Under the pieces are notes generated by a model. That model worked only from the letters and a program-made list of their open reading frames with translations. It was not told where the DNA came from and did no database searches. From NCBI RefSeq assembly GCF_023721755.1, contig NZ_JAMDLH010000001.1:992001-1056000 (forward strand): 64,000 nt of DNA. Direction: 5' to 3'. The position numbers and the translations under genes were made by a program. The stretch comes from Pleomorphomonas sp. NRK KF1. Its GTDB lineage: Bacteria; Pseudomonadota; Alphaproteobacteria; Rhizobiales; Pleomorphomonadaceae. Below, one piece after another: positions 9,255 through 18,520 of this stretch (position 1 is the stretch's first letter; each line of letters starts with the position of its first letter).

Positions 9255-10508
9255 ATGAGCGGCTTCAAGTCGGATTTCCTGCGCACGCTCGACGAGCGCG
9301 GTTTCATCCACCAGATCTCGGACCCCGAGGGTCTCGACGCCGAGTGCATGAAGGGTCCGATTACCGCCTATGTGGGCTATGACGCCACCGCGACGTCCAT
9401 CCACATCGGCAACCTCATCACCGTCACCATGCTCTATTGGCTGCAGGAGACCGGGCACCGCCCGATCAGCCTGATGGGCGGCGGCACCTCCATGGTGGGC
9501 GACCCCTCCTTCCGCGACGACCAGCGCAAGCTTCTGTCGCCGGAGACCATCGCCGACAACATCGCCAGCATCAAGAAGGTCTACTCGCGCATCTTGCGCT
9601 ACGGCGACGGCCCGACCGACGCCATCATGGCCAACAATGCCGACTGGCTGATGAAGCTCAACTACGTCGAGTTCCTGCGCGACGTCGGCCGCTTCTTCTC
9701 GGTCAACCGGATGCTGTCCTTCGACAGCGTCAAGCTGCGCCTCGACCGCGAGCAGTCGCTGTCCTTCCTCGAGTTCAACTACATGATCATGCAGGGCTAC
9801 GACTTCGTCGAGCTCAACCGCCGCTACGGTACCGTGCTGCAGATGGGCGGCTCCGACCAGTGGGGCAACATCGTCAACGGCGTCGACCTCAGCCACCGCA
9901 TGGGCGGCCCGCAGCTCTACGCGCTGACGACGCCGCTTCTGACCACGTCGTCGGGTCAGAAGATGGGCAAGACCGCCAATGGCGCCGTCTGGCTCAATGG
10001 CGACCTCTTCAGCCCCTATGATTTCTGGCAGTATTTCCGCAACACCGAGGACGCCGACGTCGTCCGCTTCCTGAAGATCTTCACCCGCCTGCCGCTCACC
10101 GAGATCGCTCGGCTTGGCGCGCTCGGCGGCGCCGAGATCAACGAGGCCAAGAAGATCCTCGCCACCGAGGCGACGGCCGTCGTCCATGGCCGGGAAGCAG
10201 CCGAAGCGGCCGCCGAAACGGCCCGCCTGACCTTCGAGGAAGGCGTCCATGCCGACGACCTGCCGACCGTCGAGGTGCCGAAGGCCGACCTTGAAGCCGG
10301 CGTCGGCGTGCTCACCGCTTTCGTTCAGGCCGGGCTCGCCGCCTCCAACGGCGATGCGCGCCGCTCTGCCCAGGGCGGCGGCCTCAAGGTCAACGACCGC
10401 GCGGTGACCGATCCCAAGGAAGTCCTGACGCTCCAGAGCCTCAACGACGACGGGGTCATCAAGCTGTCGCTCGGCAAGAAGAAGCACATACTGCTGAAGC
10501 CGGTCTGA
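9255..10508 (+). CDS. tyrS: Tyrosyl-tRNA synthetase
   Basis: Class I aminoacyl-tRNA synthetase charging tRNA-Tyr. 417 residues. The HIGH box is HIGN (50-53), the KMSKS loop is KMGKT (236-240), and the tyrosine/tRNA-binding stretch [11 protein letters not shown] is intact. The C-terminal ~60 residues ([11 protein letters not shown]...LGKKKHILL) form the S4 RNA-binding domain. The HIGN/KMGKT combination is normal for bacterial TyrRS. Single gene, followed by a dispersed repeat rather than a conventional terminator. Confidence 0.98.
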   Translation: MSGFKSDFLRTLDERGFIHQISDPEGLDAECMKGPITAYVGYDATATSIHIGNLITVTMLYWLQETGHRPISLMGGGTSMVGDPSFRDDQRKLLSPETIADNIASIKKVYSRILRYGDGPTDAIMANNADWLMKLNYVEFLRDVGRFFSVNRMLSFDSVKLRLDREQSLSFLEFNYMIMQGYDFVELNRRYGTVLQMGGSDQWGNIVNGVDLSHRMGGPQLYALTTPLLTTSSGQKMGKTANGAVWLNGDLFSPYDFWQYFRNTEDADVVRFLKIFTRLPLTEIARLGALGGAEINEAKKILATEATAVVHGREAAEAAAETARLTFEEGVHADDLPTVEVPKADLEAGVGVLTAFVQAGLAASNGDARRSAQGGGLKVNDRAVTDPKEVLTLQSLNDDGVIKLSLGKKKHILLKPV

Positions 10509-10535
10509 TCGGCGGAACGTCCTCGCTGATGCACC

Positions 10536-10640
10536 AGAGCAGTTCCAGCAAAAGTGGGTACCGGTTTTGCGTCCGGAACTGCGTCTTAACAAAGAGATGG
10601 AGTTTTTCCGGCGAACCCAAGTTCACCGGAAAAACTCTAG
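10536..10640 (+). repeat. Dispersed ~105-bp two-hairpin repeat, copy A
   Basis: Starts AGAGC and ends CTAG. The first hairpin has outer arms GCAGTTCC/GGAACTGC and inner arms GCAAAA/TTTTGC; the second has long arms around GAGTTTTTCCGG/CCGGAAAAACTC. Related copies sit at 41508-41613 (inverted) and 56036-56142 (same orientation). Located between the convergent ends of tyrS and the GGDEF-EAL gene, where it could also act as a transcription end or mRNA stabiliser. Confidence 0.85.
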
Positions 10641-10695
10641 GTCCACCCCGGCTTCCCGTCGGGGTGTGCATCTGTGACGTGAACTATAGCGTTGT

Positions 10696-13191
10696 TCAAT
10701 CCGACTGAATCAGATCGATGCTCTCGCTTCGGCGCGGCAGCATGGACACGAGGCTGTCCTTCGGAAGCGCCTTTGAGAAGTAGTGGCCCTGGATCAGGTC
10801 GCAGCCCCAGCCGGTCAGCGAATCCAACTGCTCTCGTGTCTCCACGCCTTCCGCCACCACCTTGAACGACATCACCTTCGCGAGCTTGATGATCGTCGAG
10901 GCCAGTCCGCACTGTTGGGCGTCGCGGGGAATACCCGTGATGAAGCTGCGATCGATCTTGATGCAGTCCCACGGCATCTCCCTGAGATAGGAGAAGGACG
11001 AGTATCCCGTACCGAAATCGTCGATCGCGATACTGATACCCATGTCCTTCAGTTCCCTGAGAATGGGAGTGACCTCGTTCTCGCGCTCGATGTAGGAGGA
11101 TTCCGTTATTTCGATTTGAAGATTGTGGGCGGGGAAGCCGGTCTCGGCCAGTGTCTTCGACAGGACGGATATGAAACTGCCGAACCGGACCTGGCTCGCC
11201 GATATGTTGACCGACACCGTGATGGGCGCATGGCCATTCTGGAGCCACTCCTGCCCGTCGCGACAGGCTCTTTCGAGAACATACTCGCCGACGGCCTCGA
11301 TGAGGCTGGTACCCTCCGCCACGGGAATGAAGTCGCATGGCGGCACCACGCCGAGCTCCGGGTCGGTCCACCGCGCGAGGGCCTCGACACCGCGCAGCTC
11401 ATGGCTCACGGCATCGAACTGCGGCTGATAGTGGACCTCCAGAATGTTGTTCTCCAAAGCATTCTTCAGCTTCAAACCCAGCTTCATCTTTTTCTGGCTC
11501 TCGGCAGTCAGCCTGTCCTCGTAGATGCCGACTGAGCCCCGCCTGTTGCGCTTTGCCTCGTAGAGAGCTGCGTCCGCTTCAAGAAGAGCGTCATGATCGC
11601 CCGGCCGGGATTGGTAGCTGACGCCAAGCGTCGCGGAGGAAAAGACCTCGAGCCCATCGTCGATGCGAACGGTTTGCCCGAGAGCCTGCTGAATCCTCCC
11701 GATGACCTCCTCTATGAAGCCACCATCGCCGGAATGGACGAGAAGCGCGAACTCATCGCCGCCGATACGGCACAGAATATCCTCCGGCTTCAGGAGTTCC
11801 TGCCGGACGGTATCGAGACGGCTCGCAACGACCTGCAGAACCCGGTCGCCGGCGCCATGCCCGTAGCTGTCGTTGACGTCCTTGAAGTGGTCGAGATCGA
11901 CGATGATGAGCGTAAAGGGCGTGTCTCGCAGGCCGGCAAGACGCTGATCGAGCGCGCGTCGGTTGACCAAGCCGGTCAGTTGGTCGCGCGAGGCAAGATA
12001 CGCAAGTCTGTCCTGAGCACTCTTCTGCTCGGTAATGTCGATCAGCGAATAGACATAGGTCTCCCCGCCCTCGGCGTCCTCCCCGGCGGGCGTTATCGAC
12101 AGGATGCCGGGGCGGCTCCCACCCGGCCCGAACATGATCTCGCGGCGCCACATGTCCTTCGGGTTCTGCGGAATAGGAACCGGCTTTCCATCGCTCCAGA
12201 ACGCGTCCTTCAGACTGGACCGCTGACCATTCTCAACCCCGGCAATGTTCAGCATCCGCCGGAAGGCCGCGTTCGCCTTGAGCATGGACCCGGCATTGTC
12301 GACAATGGCGAGCCCTTCGGTCGAGTTCTTGAAAACCACGTCACCACGCCGGACATCCTGATCCTTTCGAGCCATTTCCTTGATCAGGGCGGCGCTGCTG
12401 GATGCCAGGAGGCGCCAACGGACCGTATCGGCTTCGAGATAGTCGACGAAAGCCTGTCGCTTCCAGAGCACGAACAGGGCGAGCGGAACCCCGAAGGTCG
12501 CCGCAATCAGGATCTTGCCCGAAAGACCTCCGAAGACGATCGCGGCGATTTCCGAATTCATTCCGAAGGCGATGAACGGAAATGCGATACCGTCCAGCAC
12601 GAGGACAAGGACAAAGGAGAAGATGTAGATCGCCGCGGTGATGGGGAGTGGCGGCTTTCTTCTCTTGGTAAACTCGAAAATATACAACAAAATCAAGAGT
12701 TCGGTGACGATGAGAACGCCTCCGAGCGCAATCAGTGCCGTCGAAACCTCAAACAACGCCGGGGGGACGTTATGCGGGTTGATGACGCCGTCCGTCTTCA
12801 GGATCGACTGCGTAAGAAAGGAAATGATGATGTTGAAGACATCGACGACGAAGACCAGCCGAACCAGGTGACGCAGGATGAAAGCATCTCGCTCGATCCA
12901 GACGAACATGACCGCCGTCATCATGAACGCGCCGTAGCAAAGATTTCCGCCCGATACGACGATACCGTCGGCAACCTGGAGAGAATAGATGTTCCCCCAG
13001 AATCCACCGATCAGGAGAACAAGAGATATGTAAACGTAGAAATGGACCTGCCGCACAGGACCAGAAAGCGTTGTAAAGTAAAGCGGAAATACGGAGAAGG
13101 CGGCTATCTGCAAAACGAGCAAAGCAAACATGATAGCCAACCCGCGCTTGTGACACCGAGCAACGATACGACACGCTGCACTCCAGATCAC
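10696..13191 (-). CDS. Membrane-bound diguanylate cyclase/phosphodiesterase (PAS-like, GGDEF, EAL)
   Basis: 831-residue c-di-GMP turnover protein. Residues ~15-245 contain about seven hydrophobic segments forming a membrane sensor that I cannot assign to a named MASE-type domain. A PAS-like region follows (about 285-390, ending SLIDITEQKSAQDRL). The GGDEF domain is intact (RIGGDEF, 477-481). The product-inhibition I-site position reads KPED instead of RxxD, so feedback control may be weak. The EAL domain has EALARW (602-607), ITES (~694-697), DDFGTGYS (723-730) and IKIDRSF, so phosphodiesterase residues look complete. Net activity cannot be predicted. Stands alone, convergent with tyrS. Confidence 0.93.
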   Translation of the reverse strand: MIWSAACRIVARCHKRGLAIMFALLVLQIAAFSVFPLYFTTLSGPVRQVHFYVYISLVLLIGGFWGNIYSLQVADGIVVSGGNLCYGAFMMTAVMFVWIERDAFILRHLVRLVFVVDVFNIIISFLTQSILKTDGVINPHNVPPALFEVSTALIALGGVLIVTELLILLYIFEFTKRRKPPLPITAAIYIFSFVLVLVLDGIAFPFIAFGMNSEIAAIVFGGLSGKILIAATFGVPLALFVLWKRQAFVDYLEADTVRWRLLASSSAALIKEMARKDQDVRRGDVVFKNSTEGLAIVDNAGSMLKANAAFRRMLNIAGVENGQRSSLKDAFWSDGKPVPIPQNPKDMWRREIMFGPGGSRPGILSITPAGEDAEGGETYVYSLIDITEQKSAQDRLAYLASRDQLTGLVNRRALDQRLAGLRDTPFTLIIVDLDHFKDVNDSYGHGAGDRVLQVVASRLDTVRQELLKPEDILCRIGGDEFALLVHSGDGGFIEEVIGRIQQALGQTVRIDDGLEVFSSATLGVSYQSRPGDHDALLEADAALYEAKRNRRGSVGIYEDRLTAESQKKMKLGLKLKNALENNILEVHYQPQFDAVSHELRGVEALARWTDPELGVVPPCDFIPVAEGTSLIEAVGEYVLERACRDGQEWLQNGHAPITVSVNISASQVRFGSFISVLSKTLAETGFPAHNLQIEITESSYIERENEVTPILRELKDMGISIAIDDFGTGYSSFSYLREMPWDCIKIDRSFITGIPRDAQQCGLASTIIKLAKVMSFKVVAEGVETREQLDSLTGWGCDLIQGHYFSKALPKDSLVSMLPRRSESIDLIQSD

Positions 13192-13399
13192 CCGAGCATC
13201 CGATCGCTTGCGTCCGATCCGAAAGCTTCAGGAGGTCGACACAGTCAGGCCTTTTTATTCATGGCCGAACCGCATGCGCCCGAACGACAGGAATGCCCAA
13301 CCCGCCTCTTGCATTTGTATGCAGTTGTTCCGGAAAGCTTAACATCAGGCCCGTGGATTCTCATACGAAACTATTGACGTTGCCGACTATCAGAAAGTC

Positions 13400-13476
13400 T
13401 AGTGGAGCGAATTTGACATTTGAGTCCCGCCTGACATAGAGCGCTCGCTCAAATGTCAAATTCAAAAGCTCCACTA
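13400..13476. repeat. Long palindromic element 1 (77 bp)
   Basis: Outer arms TAGTGGAGC/GCTCCACTA and inner arms AATTTGACATTTGAG/CTCAAATGTCAAATT, with a small asymmetric bulge on the right side and a ~25-nt loop. It shares its ends (TAGTGG...CCACTA) and the core GACATTTG/CAAATGTC with the element that begins 14 bp downstream. Confidence 0.85.
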
Positions 13477-13490
13477 ACCCAATAACTTGC

Positions 13491-13565
13491 TAGTGGTTCT
13501 CTTGACCGAGACATTTGCTCTGAGGCCAGTATCACGCGGATGCAAATGTCTCGGTCGAACCATTA
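13491..13565. repeat. Long palindromic element 2 (75 bp)
   Basis: Outer arms TAGTGGTTC/GAACCATTA (one mismatch) and inner arms GACCGAGACATTTGC/GCAAATGTCTCGGTC, loop ~25 nt. Same size and terminal design as the preceding element but a different stem sequence, implying two members of one repeat class or a paired insertion. Confidence 0.85.
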
Positions 13566-13673
13566 GCGACAGTACGAGGCTTCAAGGCCGTCAGATGAAC
13601 ATCAACCGAAGAGAGAGACGACAAAAGCCGACATCGGCTCTCACACCGACGCCAAATCCTCATCAGACCGCCG

Positions 13674-16600
13674 TCACTTCAGCTCGAACAACCGACGGAA
13701 AATGCCCGGGGCGATCGCAGAAAGAGGATTGACGGAGAGCGATGGCGCGTCGATCGGTCCGCTGAGACGGTAGGACACACCGAGCAGGCCGGAGCGGCCG
13801 CCTCCGGCGAAGATCGTCTGTCCGAGCAAGGGGATGGACGCCAGCACGCTGTCAAGTTGGTTGGCCGGCAAATAGCTGCCGGCAAGGCGCATGGCGTTCT
13901 TGGAGAAATCGACGTCGCCGGCCATGGTGAGGCCGGCCGTGCCGGTTCGGATGAAGCCCTCGCCGATCGTCAGAACACCATTGCCGAACTTGATGTCGAA
14001 GACCAGCCGGCCGATCTCCGCCGTCGACAATCCCTCGGTCGGACCGTCGCGCGAGGCGGTGGAGAGCTGGGCCAGCGCCGGCTCCTCCACCACCTTCCAA
14101 CGATTGCCGTCGATCCGGGCACCCAGGAAGCCCCGGTCGTCGAGTGAGCCGGCAAGAGTCGCTCGCCCGCCATAGACGCGCCGATAGACGCCGAGAAAGC
14201 GCAGGAGGCGACCGACTTCGCCGGCCTCGACCCTGATGTCCCGTCCCTCGGCGGCCGGCCGCACCGTCGCCGACGCCGAACCGCCACCGGAGGTCTGCAC
14301 CGTCAGCGACAACTCGTTGATCCGTCCGCCGGCGATTGCGGCCGACAGGTTGAGCCCGTCGAGCTGCTCTCCGCCTTCGCCCGTCACGTTGGCAATGGCC
14401 GCGGACAAGGTCACCGGCATGTCGCTCGGAACGCCTGTTCCCGTCGTTCGCCGGAGGACGTTGCCGACCAGAGCACGCGCATCGAGCCGCGAGCCGTTGA
14501 CCGAAACCTTGAGACCGCCCTCGCCGGTCGAGGCCTTCAGCGTCAGACGGTCGGTGGCGGAGAAGTTGAACTTGCTGAGGTTGGCGCCGATGAAATCGCC
14601 TTCGCCATCGAGCGTGATCTGCCCCTCCACCTGAGCCGAGCCAGCTTTGAGAGACAGATTGGTGATGCTCGTACCGGAGGAGCTCTCCGCCAGATCGAAG
14701 GTCAAGGTACCGGGTTTACCGGCCGGTTTGCGGAAGCCGACCAGCGGCAGGTTGATCTCCGCCTTGGCAAGATTGACCGACACGTGGCGCGATGTTCCGA
14801 TGTCGGTCATCTCAACCGACACATTGCCCGTGAACATTTCACCGAGATCGAGGCCATAGGCCTTGGCGGCGGCGGCATCGAGATCGAGCTTTAAGACCGA
14901 CTTTGTCTCGCCCTCGCCTGAGAGCGGCAGCGTCAGGAACAGGTCGGCCGGCGAGCCGTCGATCTGCGCCGTTCCGCTGAGATGGGCGGCGCCGTCGCGA
15001 AGCTCTATGGCGAGATTCCCGCGCGTGACGGCGCGGCCGTTGATCGGCGTACCGGGAGAGAACCCGGCGAGATCGATCCGGCCGCCATAGACGATATCGC
15101 TGTCGGCAACCTCCTCGACCAGCGGCAGGCGGATCGAGAGATCGGCCGTCGCCGAGCCCGCTGCCTTGGCCGGGTCGAGGGAGAAATCGGCCTCCTCGGC
15201 GAACGGAAGACGATTCCAGAGGGCGATGGCGGCGGAAGCCGATCCGGATAGACGCAACGTCACCTCACCATCCGGCACCGGTGCATCCACCACCGGCACC
15301 GTAAATGTCGCAGGCCCCACGTCGAGGCGGCGCCCCTGCCCAAGATCGACCCATCCGCTGGCCACGGTGATCTCGAAGCGATTGCCGGAAAGCGTACCCC
15401 GGCCGACCGCGTCGCGGATCAGGGGGGCATCATCGAAAGGCGTGAACGCGGCTTCGGAAAAGTCGAAGGCAAGGGACGCTTCCGGTGCGATGATGCCGCC
15501 GCCCGCCGGTGCGTCACCACGCATGGCAAGGTCGACCGTCGCGTTGGTGATCTGGCCCGAATGAATGTGCGTACCGATCCAGCTGCGAACGTCGGGGGCG
15601 ACCGTGACTGGCCAGAGCGCCTTGAGCGCGGCGGCTGGAAGGCGCGGCGATACGCCGGAAAGGACCGCGAAGGTGCCGCCATCGCGATGCGACGCGCGGG
15701 CCGCCGCCGTGAAGCTGATGCCGGCGCCCTCGACGTGCATGTCATCCATGACCAGCAGGGACTCGGCCTGATCGTAGCTGCCGGCAATGCGCCCGTCGCT
15801 GGTCCTGATGCCGCTCAACACGTCTTGTCCCTCGAACTTGAAATCGAAGGTCCAGAGCTTGTCGCGCCGTGGCGGCGCGACTTCGCCATGGGCGAGCAGA
15901 TAGCCATTGTTGAGCACGACAGGCGAAGGGTTGAGCGTGATCAGCTCTTTCTCGGGGTTCCACTCGAAATCGAGACGAACAGGCGCTGCGAGGGCGTCCA
16001 TCTCGGTGTCGCCGAAACGAAGCGACGAACCGAGAACGACCTGCCATGCGGCTGCCGTGATCCCCTGTTCGGCACCGACCGTAACCGAGCCGGACAGACT
16101 GATCGAACCCGACAGGTTGAGATCGTCACGCCCCGTCGCAGATGCGATGTCGGCCAGATCGAAGCCACGTGTCTCGACCTTGAGCAGGATCGGATCGCCC
16201 GGCGGCGGCAGATCCGAGGTGAGTCGCAGCGAAACGGCACCATTGGTCCCAAGGCCGATGGCCTGCGCCTCCACGAGGTGACCGTCTTTGGCGGTTCCCG
16301 TCACCGACACGTCGGAGACGACGTCGCGCCGCGCCTTGCCCGGCCGTTCGACGCCGAAGCCGAAGGAGCGGATTTCGAAAAAGCGAAGCCCATTTTCGGT
16401 GATCGCCCGCCGGATCGCCAGAATCACCTGGTCTATCGGCGGCAGTTTCATCTGGGGACCGATGTCGCTGACCAGGACGTGATCCAGCACGACGCCCTCG
16501 ACGGGAACGTCGTTGGCAACCGGCCTCGGCCATCGGACGGCAATCCGCATCTCGTTGATCGAAACCACGATGTCGTTCGGCCGTTCAAGCCGAATGTCGC

Positions 16601-16928
16601 GGACGATCAGTTCGGGATTGAGATCATCACCGAGCCTGACACCCGCAAGTCCGACGTCGATGTGGACATCAGGCGATGCGGCCACAACGGTCGCCTCGAT
16701 CCGGCTGGCGAGAAACGGCAGGAAAAGCGGCCCCTGCGACAGGCGCCAAACGAGAAACGCACCAGCGATCCCAGCCGCGACGAGCAGGATCGCCGCGAAC
16801 CGAAGGGCACGTACCCACCAGCGCGTTCGTCGCTTCGGCGTCTGTTCGTCGCTGCCGGTCCCCGCTATGTCGGCGCCCTCCCTGAACGAGCCTCGCCAGC
16901 GCAACGCCGGAATGGCCGGAAACATCAT
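13674..16928 (-). CDS. AsmA-like / DUF3971-type large envelope protein
   Basis: 1084 residues with a single N-terminal membrane anchor (about residues 38-62, after a basic RRTRWW) and a very long periplasmic part rich in beta-strand-like repeats (alternating hydrophobic residues, many Gly/Asp turns). It resembles the DUF3971 plus AsmA_2 layout of YhdP-type proteins, which form bridge-like channels moving phospholipid between inner and outer membranes. The C-terminal region (YGGRATLAGSL, GLTMAGDVDF, GVSYRLSGPIDAPSLSVNPL) matches the conserved end of these proteins. No catalytic motif is expected. Lipid-transport function is inferred from the family. Confidence 0.85.
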   Translation of the reverse strand: MMFPAIPALRWRGSFREGADIAGTGSDEQTPKRRTRWWVRALRFAAILLVAAGIAGAFLVWRLSQGPLFLPFLASRIEATVVAASPDVHIDVGLAGVRLGDDLNPELIVRDIRLERPNDIVVSINEMRIAVRWPRPVANDVPVEGVVLDHVLVSDIGPQMKLPPIDQVILAIRRAITENGLRFFEIRSFGFGVERPGKARRDVVSDVSVTGTAKDGHLVEAQAIGLGTNGAVSLRLTSDLPPPGDPILLKVETRGFDLADIASATGRDDLNLSGSISLSGSVTVGAEQGITAAAWQVVLGSSLRFGDTEMDALAAPVRLDFEWNPEKELITLNPSPVVLNNGYLLAHGEVAPPRRDKLWTFDFKFEGQDVLSGIRTSDGRIAGSYDQAESLLVMDDMHVEGAGISFTAAARASHRDGGTFAVLSGVSPRLPAAALKALWPVTVAPDVRSWIGTHIHSGQITNATVDLAMRGDAPAGGGIIAPEASLAFDFSEAAFTPFDDAPLIRDAVGRGTLSGNRFEITVASGWVDLGQGRRLDVGPATFTVPVVDAPVPDGEVTLRLSGSASAAIALWNRLPFAEEADFSLDPAKAAGSATADLSIRLPLVEEVADSDIVYGGRIDLAGFSPGTPINGRAVTRGNLAIELRDGAAHLSGTAQIDGSPADLFLTLPLSGEGETKSVLKLDLDAAAAKAYGLDLGEMFTGNVSVEMTDIGTSRHVSVNLAKAEINLPLVGFRKPAGKPGTLTFDLAESSSGTSITNLSLKAGSAQVEGQITLDGEGDFIGANLSKFNFSATDRLTLKASTGEGGLKVSVNGSRLDARALVGNVLRRTTGTGVPSDMPVTLSAAIANVTGEGGEQLDGLNLSAAIAGGRINELSLTVQTSGGGSASATVRPAAEGRDIRVEAGEVGRLLRFLGVYRRVYGGRATLAGSLDDRGFLGARIDGNRWKVVEEPALAQLSTASRDGPTEGLSTAEIGRLVFDIKFGNGVLTIGEGFIRTGTAGLTMAGDVDFSKNAMRLAGSYLPANQLDSVLASIPLLGQTIFAGGGRSGLLGVSYRLSGPIDAPSLSVNPLSAIAPGIFRRLFELK

Positions 16929-17024
16929 TGACGACGGCGGCAGGCTTGCCTCGCCCCCGGCAGCCGGCTACCAATCGGAAACTACGTAGCGATCATGCGC
17001 CGCCGTTCCCCGGAAAGATCCGAC

Positions 17025-17894
17025 ATGGCCGATTCCTTCCTTTGCCGCCTCGAAAGCCGTAGCCTCGTTGACGTCACCGGTCCAGAGGCCTCCGATTTTC
17101 TCGACCGGATGATCACACAGAACACCGAGGCCGCCGACGGACGAACCGCCGCCTTCGGCGCCCTCCTGACCCCGCAGGGCAAGATCATCTCGGATTTTCT
17201 GGTTGTCCGTCAGGATAATGGCGGATTTCTGCTCGATACCCCCGCGGCAGGCGCCGCCGATCTTCGAAAGCGCCTGACCATGTTCAAGCTTCGCGCCGAC
17301 GTGACCATCGGCGCTTCGCCGCTGGTCGTCTATGCCGGTACCGGCGCGCCGCCTGACGCCGGCCTCGTTGCCCTCGATCCGCGCCATCCCGACCTCGGCT
17401 GGCGCCTCTACGCGGCTGAGGGAAGTGTCGCCACCAACGCCGACGAAGCCGTGTGGCAAGCCCATCGCGTAGCGCTCGGCATACCGGAGGCCGGCGCCGA
17501 CCTGCCGCTTCTCGACGCCTTCCCGCACGACCTCGCCATGGACAGTCTGCACGGCGTCGACTTCGACAAGGGATGCTACGTGGGTCAGGAAGTGGTGAGC
17601 CGGATGCGCTATCGCGGCACCGCTCGCCGCCGGCCGGTCACGCTTTCGGCAGAAACCGACCTGCCGCCGGCCGGCGCCGAGATCCTGATCGGAGGTCGGG
17701 TCGCCGGTCACCTCGGATCGGCGAGCGGCACCCGAGGAATCGCCATCCTGAGGCTGGACCGGGTCCAGGATGCGCAGACAGCGAACGAGACCATCACCGT
17801 GGACGGGCTGCCGGTTTCGGTTGCGCTTCCGGCCTGGGCCGACTACGGCTGGCCGGACATCCAAAAGCCCGACGCATCCAAACCGGACGACTGA
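17025..17894 (+). CDS. ygfZ: Folate-binding protein YgfZ / IBA57 homologue
   Basis: Tetrahydrofolate-binding GcvT-like protein that supports maturation or repair of some iron-sulfur enzymes such as MiaB. About 289 residues from an ATG preceded by GGAAAG. The family signature KGCYVGQE with its conserved cysteine (Cys184) is present at 182-189, and the N-terminal GcvT-like half carries GALLTPQGKIISDF. First gene of a tight + strand cluster: 5 bp before the HD-domain gene, which in turn overlaps the phosphatase gene. The upstream in-frame ATG at 16995 is less likely. Confidence 0.92.
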   Translation: MADSFLCRLESRSLVDVTGPEASDFLDRMITQNTEAADGRTAAFGALLTPQGKIISDFLVVRQDNGGFLLDTPAAGAADLRKRLTMFKLRADVTIGASPLVVYAGTGAPPDAGLVALDPRHPDLGWRLYAAEGSVATNADEAVWQAHRVALGIPEAGADLPLLDAFPHDLAMDSLHGVDFDKGCYVGQEVVSRMRYRGTARRRPVTLSAETDLPPAGAEILIGGRVAGHLGSASGTRGIAILRLDRVQDAQTANETITVDGLPVSVALPAWADYGWPDIQKPDASKPDD

Positions 17895-17899
17895 CATAA

Positions 17900-18520
17900 A
17901 TGGCCGACAAAGCCGGCTCTCCGCCCCGTGCATGGCAGCGCATGCTGTCGGGACGGCGGCTCGATCTTCTCGATCCCTCACCGCTCGACGTCGAAATCAC
18001 CGACATCGCCCACGGCCTCGCCCGCGTTGCCCGCTGGAATGGACAGACCGTTGGCGACCACGCATTCTCCGTGGCCCAGCACTGTCTGGTTGTCGAGGAC
18101 ATTGCCGGCCTTCTGGAGCCGGAACTGACCGTGTGCCAACGCCTCGTCGTCCTGCTGCACGACGCCCCCGAATACGTGATCGGCGACATGATCTCGCCGT
18201 TCAAGTCCGTGATGGGCGGCGATTACAAGGTGGTCGAGAAGCGTCTTGCCGACGCCATTCACCGCAGGTTCGGGCTTGAGAAACACGATACCGAGCGTTT
18301 GAAGAAACTCGCCAAGAAGGCCGATCTGATCTCGGCCTATTTCGAGGCGGTGGAACTCGCCGGCTTCACGGCCGATGAAGCGAAGCGCATCTTCGGAGTC
18401 CCGCGCGGCATCGGCCGCCAGACCCCCACCGGCCCGGTACTCGGCCTCGATCCGCTGCCGACCGTTTCGGCGGAAGAGGCTTTCCTCAACAGATTCCAAC
18501 AGCTTGAAAGCCAGCGATGA
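17900..18520 (+). CDS. HD-domain phosphohydrolase (YfbR-like)
   Basis: 206-residue HD-fold metal-dependent hydrolase. The metal ligands are in place: the His of SVAQH, the HD pair in LLHDAPEYVIGDM, and the distal Asp in KKADLISAYFEAVE. That set, with ARVARWNGQ at the front, is the YfbR/5'-deoxynucleotidase type, so nucleotide monophosphate dephosphorylation is a reasonable inference but the substrate is unproven. The stop overlaps the next gene by an ATGA junction, indicating translational coupling. Confidence 0.85.
   Translation: MADKAGSPPRAWQRMLSGRRLDLLDPSPLDVEITDIAHGLARVARWNGQTVGDHAFSVAQHCLVVEDIAGLLEPELTVCQRLVVLLHDAPEYVIGDMISPFKSVMGGDYKVVEKRLADAIHRRFGLEKHDTERLKKLAKKADLISAYFEAVELAGFTADEAKRIFGVPRGIGRQTPTGPVLGLDPLPTVSAEEAFLNRFQQLESQR

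Larger units (their letters stand above)
13192..13673. other. Intergenic region carrying two long palindromes
   Basis: About 480 bp without a supported gene. It contains the promoter side of the GGDEF-EAL gene and, in the middle, two palindromic elements listed separately. The remainder (13566-13673) is unremarkable, and the short open frame across it is not supported by composition. Confidence 0.6.

Noticed and set aside
9153-10592. Minus-strand open frame extending anmK far upstream
   Set aside because: It runs antisense to tyrS; AnmK homology begins only at the Met at 9152, which has its own ribosome site.
11593-13377. 594-codon plus-strand frame opposite the GGDEF-EAL gene
   Set aside because: Charged low-quality sequence with no domain, antisense to a clearly real gene.
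15561-16931. 456-codon plus-strand frame opposite the AsmA-like gene
   Set aside because: Arg/Asp-rich shadow with no recognisable motif; the opposite strand holds a coherent family match.
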